Source: Clostridia bacterium
Lineage (GTDB): Bacteria; Bacillota; Clostridia; Christensenellales; CAG-1252
Direction of reading: 5' to 3'
Assembly (NCBI GenBank): GCA_009928745.1
Contig: SACC01000021.1
Location: 1 to 11,710, forward strand
Length of the DNA stretch: 11,710 nucleotides
Under the pieces are notes generated by a model that searched no databases, was not told the DNA's origin, and was given only the letters and a program-made list of their open reading frames with translations. The translations under genes were made by a program, and so were the position numbers. Positions 1 to 7,485 of this stretch are shown one piece after another; the first letter of the stretch is position 1; each line of letters starts with the position of its first letter.

Positions 1-248
1 GTGTGTATTGCAGAGGTTGCGCCGCAAGTAAAAAAACGCGTATATGCCGTGTTATACGCATGCGCCGCCAACATCTCTGCTTCGGCGATAACGCCGTCTG
101 CAAAGAGCAAATTATCAGAAAAAGAAAGCTCTGTAATATCAAAGCAAGAAGACGCATAGAGAGGCGTAAGCGCCTTGCCGTTGTGGCCGGGCATATGGAA
201 GCGCGCCCCCGTGTATTCGAGTAGTTTTTCGTATAATGGTACTTTCAT
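1..248 (-). CDS. Orn/Lys/Arg decarboxylase-family PLP enzyme, N-terminal part (runs off left edge)
   Basis: Translating the minus strand from the ATG at 248-246 gives an open frame of 82 codons to the window edge. It carries the N-terminal signature of the Orn/Lys/Arg decarboxylase family (fold-type I, PLP-dependent, e.g. B. subtilis YaaO). An initial LYEKLLEY helix is followed by FHMPGHNG (residues 17-24), then DITEL (about 38-42), SDNL, then DGVIAEAEMLAAHAYNTAY and the start of the FFTCGATSAI segment, which in the family is the substrate and PLP-binding loop. The catalytic lysine lies beyond the window. Family members decarboxylate lysine, arginine or ornithine, giving polyamine precursors and helping acid tolerance; the substrate cannot be told here. 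The start lies only 3 bp after the stop of the upstream lipoprotein gene, so the two are probably co-transcribed. An AAGGG lies 17 nt upstream, rather far for a ribosome binding site. Confidence 0.88.
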   Translation of the reverse strand, partial: MKVPLYEKLLEYTGARFHMPGHNGKALTPLYASSCFDITELSFSDNLLFADGVIAEAEMLAAHAYNTAYTRFFTCGATSAIH

Positions 249-251
249 CAA

Positions 252-1067
252 TTATTGCCAGACTGCCCTTATAAACACTTCAGTCGTAGAAAGCAAATCT
301 ATATTTAATTCGATTATTAGCTCACCTTCGCGAATTGACGAACTGCTTACCCTTTCCCAGTGCGAAAATACTTTGGAGGTATGCGGACAGTTTTCCGCGA
401 TTACTGGCGCGACAAGCGTAACTATGCCGTCGGTAACTCTGTATACCAAGGGGTTGCTGTTAGTTAAATAGGCAGAATAGTTGTCTTCGCCTAGGTCAAT
501 GTAATCTATATTACTATATCTAATTTTATATTCTATCAGATTACCTCTAAAGTGCAATATTAAATCCCCTATCTCATTCTGCTTAATCAATTTACCTATA
601 TCTCTATTGCCAACAAACCAGTTTCCATTATTATAACCTTTGGCAAATGCAGAATTGGGAGAAGGCAATGTAGCGCCGACTCCGGCTTTATAGCTAGTCG
701 GTAACTCAGCAATATTAAACCATTCGCTTGATACATCAGTATAGCTTATTGTAAAAATCAAACCGTCCTCACCAAGATACAAGGTCATATTAGAGGTAAC
801 CGGACTATTAAAATCAAAAATCGAGGTGAGCGCACTGTCGCTATACCATACCATTACATAGCCTTCGCTTGGGACAATCTCCACATCAGGTTTTGTTACT
901 TTGCCGCCGTTATTGACAGTTGCTGTTACCGGCTGTTCGATACCATAATCGCCAATATTAAATGTAACTGTAAAAACACTGTTCTTTTTACAGCCCTGCA
1001 ATACCGCGACGGAGGCGGTGAGAATAATAATTGCTATCATTATAGTAATTAGTAAGTATCTTTTCAT
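252..1067 (-). CDS. lipoprotein with degenerate InlB/Listeria-Bacteroides-type repeats
   Basis: This 271-residue protein is predicted to be lipid-anchored on the outer face of the membrane. The N-terminus has the lipoprotein signal layout: positive residues K2 R3, a hydrophobic stretch at about 5-22, and a lipobox L23-Q24-G25-C26 (Gln at -2 is unusual but tolerated), followed by Lys-Lys. The mature part appears to hold three degenerate copies of the roughly 70-residue InlB B-repeat type at about 32-99, 103-174 and 178-270. Recurring elements are a T-x-x-Y/F opening strand, a proline-rich middle (KVTKP, TLPSP, LVAPV), an aromatic WYS / WFVG / HWE element and a closing TLYLG / LILHF / IRAVW strand. 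Such repeats are usually adhesive or scaffold modules; no enzymatic motif is seen. No Shine-Dalgarno sequence precedes the ATG; a TATAAT lies 6 nt upstream instead. It immediately precedes the decarboxylase-like gene. The true ligand is unknown. Confidence 0.8.
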   Translation of the reverse strand: MKRYLLITIMIAIIILTASVAVLQGCKKNSVFTVTFNIGDYGIEQPVTATVNNGGKVTKPDVEIVPSEGYVMVWYSDSALTSIFDFNSPVTSNMTLYLGEDGLIFTISYTDVSSEWFNIAELPTSYKAGVGATLPSPNSAFAKGYNNGNWFVGNRDIGKLIKQNEIGDLILHFRGNLIEYKIRYSNIDYIDLGEDNYSAYLTNSNPLVYRVTDGIVTLVAPVIAENCPHTSKVFSHWERVSSSSIREGELIIELNIDLLSTTEVFIRAVWQ

Positions 1068-1073
1068 ATAGAC

Positions 1074-1082
1074 ATTATATCA
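1074..1082 (-). promoter_or_regulatory. extended -10 promoter, possibly giving a leaderless lipoprotein mRNA
   Basis: On the minus strand TGATATAAT reads from 1082 to 1074. It is a perfect TATAAT preceded by the TGN of an extended -10 element. Six bases (GTCTAT) separate it from the ATG at 1067, so transcription would start at or next to the start codon. No good -35 is present at 16-18 bp spacing, which fits an extended -10 promoter, and no ribosome binding site lies before the ATG. AT-rich surroundings make chance matches possible. Confidence 0.45.
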
Positions 1083-1244
1083 TTATTAAATTAAAAAGCA
1101 TATATATTTTGATTTAATTTTACTAAAAGGTAATCACGCTTCATTAATAGTTAAGCTATTCTGCCGTTAATTCCACCTATATAATCGAATTTTTCCATAA
1201 ATTAGCACTTAATACGCAATTATTTTTTACTGCTTTGCTGATGT

Positions 1245-1260
1245 TTATAAGCTTATAAGC
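1245..1260. repeat. perfect 14-bp palindrome overlapping a 10-bp palindrome
   Basis: TTATAAGCTTATAA at 1245-1258 is its own reverse complement, and GCTTATAAGC at 1251-1260 is a second overlapping palindrome. It lies between the terminator of the upstream gene (about 1298-1333) and the start of the lipoprotein gene. It could be an operator for a dimeric regulator, but no regulator is known for it, and AT-rich spacers produce such palindromes by chance. Confidence 0.4.
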
Positions 1261-1297
1261 ACTCTGACGAATATTATATGTACTTGTTCATTGCGTC

Positions 1298-1333
1298 TTA
1301 AAATTATTGCCGCCCCTAAAGGACGGCAATAAT
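1298..1333 (-). terminator. probable intrinsic terminator after the PH-like membrane protein gene
   Basis: A stem of ten perfect base pairs, ATTATTGCCG at 1303-1312 with CGGCAATAAT at 1324-1333, is extended by two more G-C pairs after one mismatch and closed by a short loop. On the minus strand it follows the stop codon at 1351 by about 17 bp and ends in a short T run (AATTTTAAG). The U-tract is short, so termination may be partial. Confidence 0.6.
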
Positions 1334-1350
1334 AATTATTCAATTTAATC

Positions 1351-2940
1351 TCAGTTGAAGAAACCTTCGCGCGATTGTAGAATCAATGCGCCGACTTCTC
1401 TAACAAATTTATCAAGCTCTTTGCCCGGCATTGCGATAATAACTGATTGCATAATTGCGTTTTCCTTCTTCTTTTTCTTGGAATTATAGGTGATAAACTC
1501 ATATGCCGAATGTATAAATATCTTCAGGGCGAACCTCTTTCGCGCAAAGGTGAACAACAGTATCACGCCAATCAAAGCGAATACTGCGCCAAGTCCGATT
1601 ATTATATAAACTAGCCAAGCCTTGTCTGCGATAAAGGAAAATGAAGTAAAATCGTATACGAATGCGAACGCCGCTGCTGCAATTAACAACATACTGAATA
1701 TAAGTTTTACCCAGCTTAATGTCCAATGGTGAGCGCTGCGTATTCCAATAACCTCGTCCAATGGTATCTCTGCTTTCTCAGAAGTATTGAACAGCATCCT
1801 TTTATTGGTAATCAAAATTCTTCCTACATTGCCGCCGTTCACTTTCAGAGCGTCGTATCTTTTCAGCAATATTTCGTTATTGGCAAGAATGAAGCCGTCC
1901 ACATAATCATTTTCACAAAAAATAGGGTCTTTATTAATTTTGTACTTTTTACGTAGCTTAGCGTATTCCCTTGCGTTCTTAGGGGTAACGAAGTGCATCT
2001 TAGATTTATGAACAGGAGTCGCAGTTGCTGCGGCAACGATAGGCGCGGCGGCTGGAACAGCTACCGCAACTGGCGCTTCCACGAGCGTTTCTTTCAGCTC
2101 TTTCTTATTCTCTACATTCTTTTTTTGTTTTCCCATAATTTCCTGCTTTGCCCTCTTCATTGGACGCATAAAATCGTTATCAATGTTAGCATATTCTTTG
2201 ATGTCTCCGTTCTCCTCGAGCTCGTCTTGTTTTATCTCCTCGGGTTCTATGTCTATGGTCATCTCCTCGAATTCGATATTCTCCGACTCTATTTGCACTT
2301 CCATAACAATTTCCTCTTCCTTCACCGGAGTGTTAGCAAAAAACTCTTTATCAGGAGGGGCGTAAGAATCAGGCTTGACTTCGTACACCGTCTCTTCCTG
2401 CGGCTCGGTATCGGTATCAGGCTCAGGATCTACTAAAAACCCTGACGATAATTGCACATTATCATCAAAAAATTCTTTGGACTTAGCAATGCTATCTGTT
2501 TCGCTATTGTTATCTGTTGCGGAAGGTTTTTCTTCCTCTTCAAAGCTCAAAGCATTTTGTTTTATCTGCTCATTTGACTGTTCTGGAGCGTTAAAAAATT
2601 CCATATCCGACACGCCGTACTCATCGTCATTATTGAATGCTGTGTCTTCCTTTTCCTTCGGTTCTTCCGATAATCCGGATGAACTAAAATCATATGCCGG
2701 CTCTGTCTCCCGTTTTGTCTCTTTTACACCGACGTCAAAGCCGTCCAAATCATATTCATCATCATTATTAATTACATTATTTTTGGTTTCAATATCTTTA
2801 GCAACTGACGCCTTAGGCGCTTTAGGCGCCGCTACCTCTTCGAATCCGAACTGGCTAATAATATCGTCTATCTGGGCTTTACTCTGCCTATCTTTATAAC
2901 TTTTGGCACTACCCGTATTGTCGCCCTTTTTTGCCGGCAT
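1351..2940 (-). CDS. acidic low-complexity protein with PH/GRAM-like domain and two transmembrane helices
   Basis: This membrane protein of 529 residues has no recognised function. I start it at ATG 2940 because GGGGGG lies 6 nt upstream; an in-frame TTG two codons earlier would abut that site. Residues 1 to about 290 are strongly acidic and look disordered, with repeated short motifs (NNDDEY at 58-63 and 103-108; M/K-EFF-N/D/A at 113-117, 155-159 and 198-202). An Ala-Pro-Val linker follows at about 289-309. From about 341 a bacterial PH/GRAM-like segment begins, with the typical GRILITNKRMLF strand pair (about 373-384) and the acidic IPLDEVIGI strand. Two hydrophobic helices at about 410-429 and 442-465 form a hairpin. 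After them come further strands (ALKIFIHSAYEFITYNS), a lysine run, and a C-terminal amphipathic helix like the one that closes PH folds. No signal peptide is visible, so the long N-terminus should be cytoplasmic. The gene has its own promoter and terminator. Confidence 0.82.
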   Translation of the reverse strand: MPAKKGDNTGSAKSYKDRQSKAQIDDIISQFGFEEVAAPKAPKASVAKDIETKNNVINNDDEYDLDGFDVGVKETKRETEPAYDFSSSGLSEEPKEKEDTAFNNDDEYGVSDMEFFNAPEQSNEQIKQNALSFEEEEKPSATDNNSETDSIAKSKEFFDDNVQLSSGFLVDPEPDTDTEPQEETVYEVKPDSYAPPDKEFFANTPVKEEEIVMEVQIESENIEFEEMTIDIEPEEIKQDELEENGDIKEYANIDNDFMRPMKRAKQEIMGKQKKNVENKKELKETLVEAPVAVAVPAAAPIVAAATATPVHKSKMHFVTPKNAREYAKLRKKYKINKDPIFCENDYVDGFILANNEILLKRYDALKVNGGNVGRILITNKRMLFNTSEKAEIPLDEVIGIRSAHHWTLSWVKLIFSMLLIAAAAFAFVYDFTSFSFIADKAWLVYIIIGLGAVFALIGVILLFTFARKRFALKIFIHSAYEFITYNSKKKKKENAIMQSVIIAMPGKELDKFVREVGALILQSREGFFN

Positions 2941-2997
2941 ATTCAACCCCCCATAATTATTTTACAGATGCTTTATATTACACCATATATATTAATA

Positions 2998-3026
2998 ATA
3001 ATACAATAGTATTAGCTTAAAGTCAA
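2998..3026 (-). promoter_or_regulatory. sigma-A-type promoter of the PH-like membrane protein gene
   Basis: On the minus strand, -35 TTGACT (3026-3021) is followed after exactly 17 bp by -10 TATTAT (3003-2998). Each hexamer differs from consensus at one position. Transcription would start near 2991, giving a leader of about 50 nt before the ATG at 2940. It lies just downstream of the terminator of the rubrerythrin operon, so this gene is probably transcribed alone. Confidence 0.7.
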
Positions 3027-3066
3027 TACCTAAAAAATATTCACATCTTCGATGCCTTTGCAACAT

Positions 3067-3092
3067 AAAAACGCCGCGCATTTAGCGCGGCG
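3067..3092 (-). terminator. strong intrinsic terminator of the mrnC-sigH-rubrerythrin operon
   Basis: Eight perfect, all-G/C base pairs (CGCCGCGC at 3072-3079 with GCGCGGCG at 3085-3092) enclose a five-base loop. On the minus strand they are followed directly by five T residues (3071-3067). It begins 16 bp after the rubrerythrin stop codon. No T run exists on the plus-strand side, so it works in one direction only. Confidence 0.92.
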
Positions 3093-3108
3093 CGGCATTA
3101 ATATATGT

Positions 3109-3648
3109 TTAATAATTATTGCACTTGAGTTGAAAATAACTCTTAGGATGAGCGCAAACCGGGCAGATGTTCGGCGCATTCTTACCCTCGGTAATATGCC
3201 CGCAATTCATACAGTGCCAAGTAGAGCATTCAGCTTTTTCAAAGACTTTGCACTCATTAATATTCGCTAGCAACGCAAGATATCTTTCCTCGTGTTCTTT
3301 CTCAATCTTCGCAACACCTTCCATAATATTAGCTATGCTGTCAAAGCCTTCCTCGCGCGCTTCTTTCGCCATACGCGCATACATATCCGTCCACTCGTCG
3401 TGCTCGCCTGCGGCTGCCGCGATTAAATTGGATGCTGTATCCTGAATACCGCCGTGCAGTAGCTTGAACCACAATTTTGCATGCTCTTTTTCGTTACCTG
3501 CAGTCTCCTCAAAGAATGCAGCAATCTGCTCATAACCGTCTTTTTTGGCGCGTGAAGCAAAGTATGTGTATTTATTACGCGCCATACTCTCTCCTGCAAA
3601 TGCTTCCTTAAGATTTGCCTCTGTCTTTGATCCTTTCAAATCTCTCAT
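3109..3648 (-). CDS. rbr: rubrerythrin
   Basis: This 179-residue protein is a rubrerythrin, a cytoplasmic non-haem iron peroxidase that reduces hydrogen peroxide to water in anaerobes. The N-terminal four-helix bundle (about 1-135) supplies the di-iron site. E20, E53 with H56 (E-x-x-H), E96 and E99, and E116 with H119 (E-x-x-H) match the family pattern. The C-terminal rubredoxin-like domain binds one iron through C146-x2-C149 and C162-x2-C165 (HCMNCGH and ICPVC). The length fits the family (about 180-195). AGGAG lies 8 nt before the ATG. It starts 22 bp after the malQ stop and is the last gene before a strong terminator, so it belongs to the sigH-containing operon, although a private promoter inside malQ cannot be excluded. 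No PerR-type operator was recognised. Confidence 0.96.
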   Translation of the reverse strand: MRDLKGSKTEANLKEAFAGESMARNKYTYFASRAKKDGYEQIAAFFEETAGNEKEHAKLWFKLLHGGIQDTASNLIAAAAGEHDEWTDMYARMAKEAREEGFDSIANIMEGVAKIEKEHEERYLALLANINECKVFEKAECSTWHCMNCGHITEGKNAPNICPVCAHPKSYFQLKCNNY

Positions 3649-3670
3649 AATTACTCTCCTTATTTATATT

Positions 3671-5083
3671 TTACTGTTTTGTAAGATTGGTCAAATAATC
3701 CTTTTTGGTCTCCAGCTCTCCCGAAAGCAGACGGAATGTCCAGTTGCCGCCGGTCGTTGAAGGAGTGTTCATTCTGCCGTCTTCCATACCTAATATGTCC
3801 TGCGCTGGAAAGATGACCTTACCCGCTTTGGAATTAACCAAACTCTTTAACATTATATCACATAATAGTAATGAGTTGCAAGTTTTATAATAATTTTTTA
3901 TATTCTCCAACTCAACCCCTGCATTATTGATAAAACCAGCCAATGTAGGATTATCGTGTGTTCCGCTGTACGCTACGCAATTCTCAGGATAATTGTGGGG
4001 AAGATATTTGTGCCGTCTGGTTTTTTTACCAAAGGCGAACTGCAAAACTTTCATCCCTGCGAATCCGAACTCTTGACGCAACTTATCGACTGCCGGTGTA
4101 ATCACTCCTAAATCCTCAGCGATTATTCGATCAGCGGTAAAAAAATCGCTCATGCTGCTAAGCAGCTCCCGCCCCGCGCTTCTTATCCATTGACCTTCTT
4201 TGGCGGTACACCCGGTTACTGCCCAATATGCGGCGAACGCGCGAAAATGGTCAATTCTAACAATATCGTATAGTGTCAGCGCGTTCTTTAATCTGTTGCG
4301 CCACCAGATAAATTTATTCTTGCGCATTTTTTTATAGTTGTATAAAGGATTCCCCCATAACTGACCGTCCGCCGAAAAATAATCGGGCGGCACTCCTGCG
4401 CGCTTTGTGGGTCTGCCCGCTTTATCAAGATAAAATTCTTGAGGATTACTCCACACATCTGCCGAATCCTCCGATACATATATCGGGATATCTCCGATAA
4501 TTAAAATATCTTTTGAGTTAGCGTATTCCTTTAGTTTTAAATATTGTTTGTACGCTATATATTGCACAAAACAATAATAATCCAGTCGTTCTTTCTCGCT
4601 TTCTATCGATTTAATTACGCATTCTTGCCAAATAGCGTTGCCGTTCTTCTCCTTTAAGGTCATAAAGACCGCATAATCCTTGAGCCATTTGTGCTCATTC
4701 ATAAAATCTGCAATATCCTTGCTTAGCTGAAGATAACCGTTAAAAAATGCTTTATTAAGAGCGGTACTATATAGAGCGAAAACCTTTTCGTAATCAACAT
4801 TACGCGAATTGAGTCCCTCTTTATCAGGCAAATCCGAGGCGTATAGCATACCTTCGGCAAGGAGCGCATCCAAATCTATAAATAGCGGATTGATTGCGAA
4901 TGTGGACTCGGATTGATAAGGCGAATAGCCGTAGCCAACGGGATTAAGCGGCAGTATCTGCCAATATCTTTGATTGGTTTCTGCCAAAAAATCAACGAAT
5001 TCATATGCCGCCTTGCCAAAGTTGCCTATGCCGTAACCCTTCGGCAATGAGGAAATGTGTAATAATATTCCGGTTTTTTTCAT
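3671..5083 (-). CDS. malQ: 4-alpha-glucanotransferase (amylomaltase, GH77)
   Basis: MalQ transfers alpha-1,4-glucan segments between maltodextrins, feeding phosphorylase and glucose metabolism or reshaping glycogen. The N-terminus (TGILLHISSLPKGYGIGNFG) and the QILPLNPVGYGYSPYQSES segment are typical of GH77. The three catalytic carboxylates are visible: D278 in RIDHFR (nucleophile), E323 in AEDLG (acid/base) and D377 in GTHDNPT (transition-state stabiliser). VPPDYFSADGQLWGNPLY (about 231-248) and the C-terminal MNTPSTTGGNW also match the family. At 470 residues it is slightly shorter than the usual 490-510 but appears intact. The start is set by the family N-terminus and by AAGGA 7 nt upstream. 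It begins 11 bp after the ATPase gene and is followed 22 bp later by rubrerythrin. No other glycogen or maltose gene lies in the window, so its presence in this operon is unusual. Confidence 0.96.
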   Translation of the reverse strand: MKKTGILLHISSLPKGYGIGNFGKAAYEFVDFLAETNQRYWQILPLNPVGYGYSPYQSESTFAINPLFIDLDALLAEGMLYASDLPDKEGLNSRNVDYEKVFALYSTALNKAFFNGYLQLSKDIADFMNEHKWLKDYAVFMTLKEKNGNAIWQECVIKSIESEKERLDYYCFVQYIAYKQYLKLKEYANSKDILIIGDIPIYVSEDSADVWSNPQEFYLDKAGRPTKRAGVPPDYFSADGQLWGNPLYNYKKMRKNKFIWWRNRLKNALTLYDIVRIDHFRAFAAYWAVTGCTAKEGQWIRSAGRELLSSMSDFFTADRIIAEDLGVITPAVDKLRQEFGFAGMKVLQFAFGKKTRRHKYLPHNYPENCVAYSGTHDNPTLAGFINNAGVELENIKNYYKTCNSLLLCDIMLKSLVNSKAGKVIFPAQDILGMEDGRMNTPSTTGGNWTFRLLSGELETKKDYLTNLTKQ

Positions 5084-5094
5084 CTTGTTCCTTA

Positions 5095-7458
5095 TTATTG
5101 TTCTAATTTAAGTTTATTCAATATACCTAATTCCTTGTTAGCAAAAAACTTATTAAGAGACCAGGTCATTAATAGCAATAAAGGTATTGTGGTAGCAAGG
5201 AGAGGAAGTGTCAGGAAAATCATATGCGATGTTATCTGACTCATCGGCGTCATAGAGAACAGCCGTGGGAATATTCCCCAGCCAAGGAAGAAAGTTATTA
5301 GCATCCCGAAGAAAATAATACCATGCTTAAGATCCATCGGCAGACATACTCTGAAGAATACAGTAAATGTGCCCGCTCCTAGAAGAATTACCGAAACCGT
5401 TGATAATTCGTCAGCGGTAACATGGACAAACCGCGAAATTATCTCTAACAGGGCAATATTCAGTACAATAGCTAATGCGCCGGGCAAAGATTTGCGAATT
5501 GTGTTATGCAAGAATTTTCCTTTAATTCTTTCATTATTCGGCTCTAGCGCCAAAAGGAAAGCGGGTATGCCAATAGTTGCGCTGGCAACCAGCGTTAAAT
5601 TGGTAGGCTCGAAAGGATAATCTCCGAAGAATAAGAAGAACATTGTAAGCAGCGCGGAATAAATCGTCTTGACAAGGAAAAGCGATGCGGAACGCTGAAG
5701 GTTGTTAATTGAGCGTCTACCCTCAGCGACTATGCGGGGCAGCGATGCAAAATTAGAATCAAGCAATACAAGCTGGGCGACATTCCTTGCCGCGTCCGAA
5801 CCCTCGGCAACTGCAATAGAGCAATCCGCCTCTTTTAGCGCCAATACATCATTGACGCCGTCTCCGGTCATTGCAACCGTGTGACCGTCCGCTTTCAACG
5901 CTTTGACTAATTTGAGCTTTTGCTCTGGCGATACTCTGCCGAATACTTTATATTTTCTTGACGCCTCAATAAGTTCTTCAATAGTCTTTACGGTTGACAT
6001 ATCGATATATTCACAATCCATCAGTCCCGCCTTCTTTGCAATAGCGGACACCGTCACGGGATTATCTCCCGATATAATTCTTATATCAACATTTTGCTCG
6101 GCGAAAAATCTTAAGGTTTCGGGAGCTTCCTTGCGGATTTTATCTCCAATAAGGATAAAAGCCATGGCAGTAAGATTATCGGGCAATTCCTTTTCGGATA
6201 TTACCTCAGGCGATTTTGCAAGCACCAAAACACGCTCTCCCTCTTTGGAATACTCGTTGAGTTCCTCACGGTACTCTTCTACTTTCCCGCGCAGCACGAA
6301 CTCGGGAGCGCCCATAATAAAGGTGCCCTCATTGAGGAAAGCCACTCCGCTCCATTTGCGTTGAGAGGAAAAAGGTATGATATAGCTAGGGCTGATGTCG
6401 ATTGTTTTATTAAGATAGCTCTTTATTGCGTTGAATGTCGGATTGCTGTCAGGCAATACCGAAGTGAGCATAACCATCGCATTATCTGCGTCTTCAGCAG
6501 TGCAGTCGCTCTTCAAAACTATCTTGTCGACCTGCATACTGCCCTCGGTAATCGTGCCGGTTTTGTCAAGGCAAAGCACGTCGACTCTCGCAAGTGTTTC
6601 GATGCAATACAAGTCCTGCGCAAGCGTTTTGTGCTTGGAAAGCCTGATAACGCCTACTGCAAAAACCACCGATGTCAGCGCAATGAGTCCCTGCGGTATC
6701 ATACTGCTCATTGATGATACCATCATAACGGTAGCATTCGAGACGGGAGTTGAGCGTATTAGAAGCTGTTTTAAGAACAATAAAAGTCCTAGCGGTATTA
6801 CAACTATTGACATAAGCCTTATGACCGCGCGCAATCCGCGCAATATTTCTGAATTGGTCTGTTTTATATATTTTGCGCCCGCGCTAATTTTTGAGGCGTA
6901 GTTATCCATTCCTACACGTTTAACTCTGGCTGTTATTTTACCGCTGATTATAAAACTGCCTGAAAGCAACTCGTCACCCTCTTTTTTAACGACAGGATCG
7001 GATTCGCCGGTAAGCAGCGACTCGTTTACTTCACAACTGCCCTCGATAACATCGCTGTCGGCGCATACCTGTCTGCCGGCATCAAGTATCATATAATCAT
7101 CAATAACAATGTCCGATACCGCTATATTGTCAGCGTGACCGTTGCGGATGACAGTAGCTTGCGGCGCGGATATCAAAGATAGCTTATCAATTGTGCGTTT
7201 TGCTCTTATTTCTTGGAACAAACCTATAAAAAGATTGATAATTGCAGGACCTGCAAAAAGCGCCTGAGCGGGAGCTTTGCCAAGGGTGCATATCAAGATA
7301 ACAAGAATAAAATTAAGCGCGTTGAACAACGTAAAAAAGTTGGTCTTAAGGATTTGTCCGATACTTTTTGTTGACACGTCCATACGCCCGTTATTTAGTC
7401 CCTTGCTTATTCGATCGTTTACCTCTTCGGTGCTTAGTCCAATGCTTATTTCACTCAT
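5095..7458 (-). CDS. P-type cation-transporting ATPase (P2-like, substrate uncertain)
   Basis: This 787-residue membrane pump has all the cytoplasmic P-type ATPase motifs: TGES (150-153, actuator domain), DKTGT with phosphorylated D298, KGER-like KEGER (405-409), a KWSG N-domain element near 368, SGDNP (463-467) and TGDGVND (531-537). About ten hydrophobic segments are present: four before D298 (about 42-60, 65-82, 212-230, 242-270) and six after 590. It resembles the uncharacterised streptococcal/clostridial group with SSMIPQGL in helix M4 rather than the PEGL of calcium pumps. By my alignment, the canonical Ca2+ ligands of SERCA M4, M5 and M6 are replaced by Q256, S601, A625 and I629, so I do not call it a calcium pump. 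The transported ion is unknown. The gene sits 27 bp after sigH and 11 bp before malQ; AAGGG lies 4 nt before the ATG. Confidence 0.93.
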   Translation of the reverse strand: MSEISIGLSTEEVNDRISKGLNNGRMDVSTKSIGQILKTNFFTLFNALNFILVILICTLGKAPAQALFAGPAIINLFIGLFQEIRAKRTIDKLSLISAPQATVIRNGHADNIAVSDIVIDDYMILDAGRQVCADSDVIEGSCEVNESLLTGESDPVVKKEGDELLSGSFIISGKITARVKRVGMDNYASKISAGAKYIKQTNSEILRGLRAVIRLMSIVVIPLGLLLFLKQLLIRSTPVSNATVMMVSSMSSMIPQGLIALTSVVFAVGVIRLSKHKTLAQDLYCIETLARVDVLCLDKTGTITEGSMQVDKIVLKSDCTAEDADNAMVMLTSVLPDSNPTFNAIKSYLNKTIDISPSYIIPFSSQRKWSGVAFLNEGTFIMGAPEFVLRGKVEEYREELNEYSKEGERVLVLAKSPEVISEKELPDNLTAMAFILIGDKIRKEAPETLRFFAEQNVDIRIISGDNPVTVSAIAKKAGLMDCEYIDMSTVKTIEELIEASRKYKVFGRVSPEQKLKLVKALKADGHTVAMTGDGVNDVLALKEADCSIAVAEGSDAARNVAQLVLLDSNFASLPRIVAEGRRSINNLQRSASLFLVKTIYSALLTMFFLFFGDYPFEPTNLTLVASATIGIPAFLLALEPNNERIKGKFLHNTIRKSLPGALAIVLNIALLEIISRFVHVTADELSTVSVILLGAGTFTVFFRVCLPMDLKHGIIFFGMLITFFLGWGIFPRLFSMTPMSQITSHMIFLTLPLLATTIPLLLLMTWSLNKFFANKELGILNKLKLEQ

Positions 7459-7485
7459 TTTTCCCTTATCCTTAACGCAATGTAA

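Noticed and set aside
3..224. Plus-strand open frame of 73 residues at the left edge
   Set aside because: The opposite strand encodes a clear decarboxylase-family N-terminus through the same bases; the plus frame is basic, cysteine-rich and has no family features.
1993..2899. Long plus-strand open frames antisense to the acidic protein gene
   Set aside because: They are serine- and leucine-rich mirror images of the Glu/Asp-rich coding sequence, without their own ribosome binding sites or recognisable domains.
2941..2946. TTG start two codons upstream of the acidic PH-like gene's ATG
   Set aside because: The GGGGGG run would directly abut the TTG, whereas it is 6 nt from the ATG at 2940.
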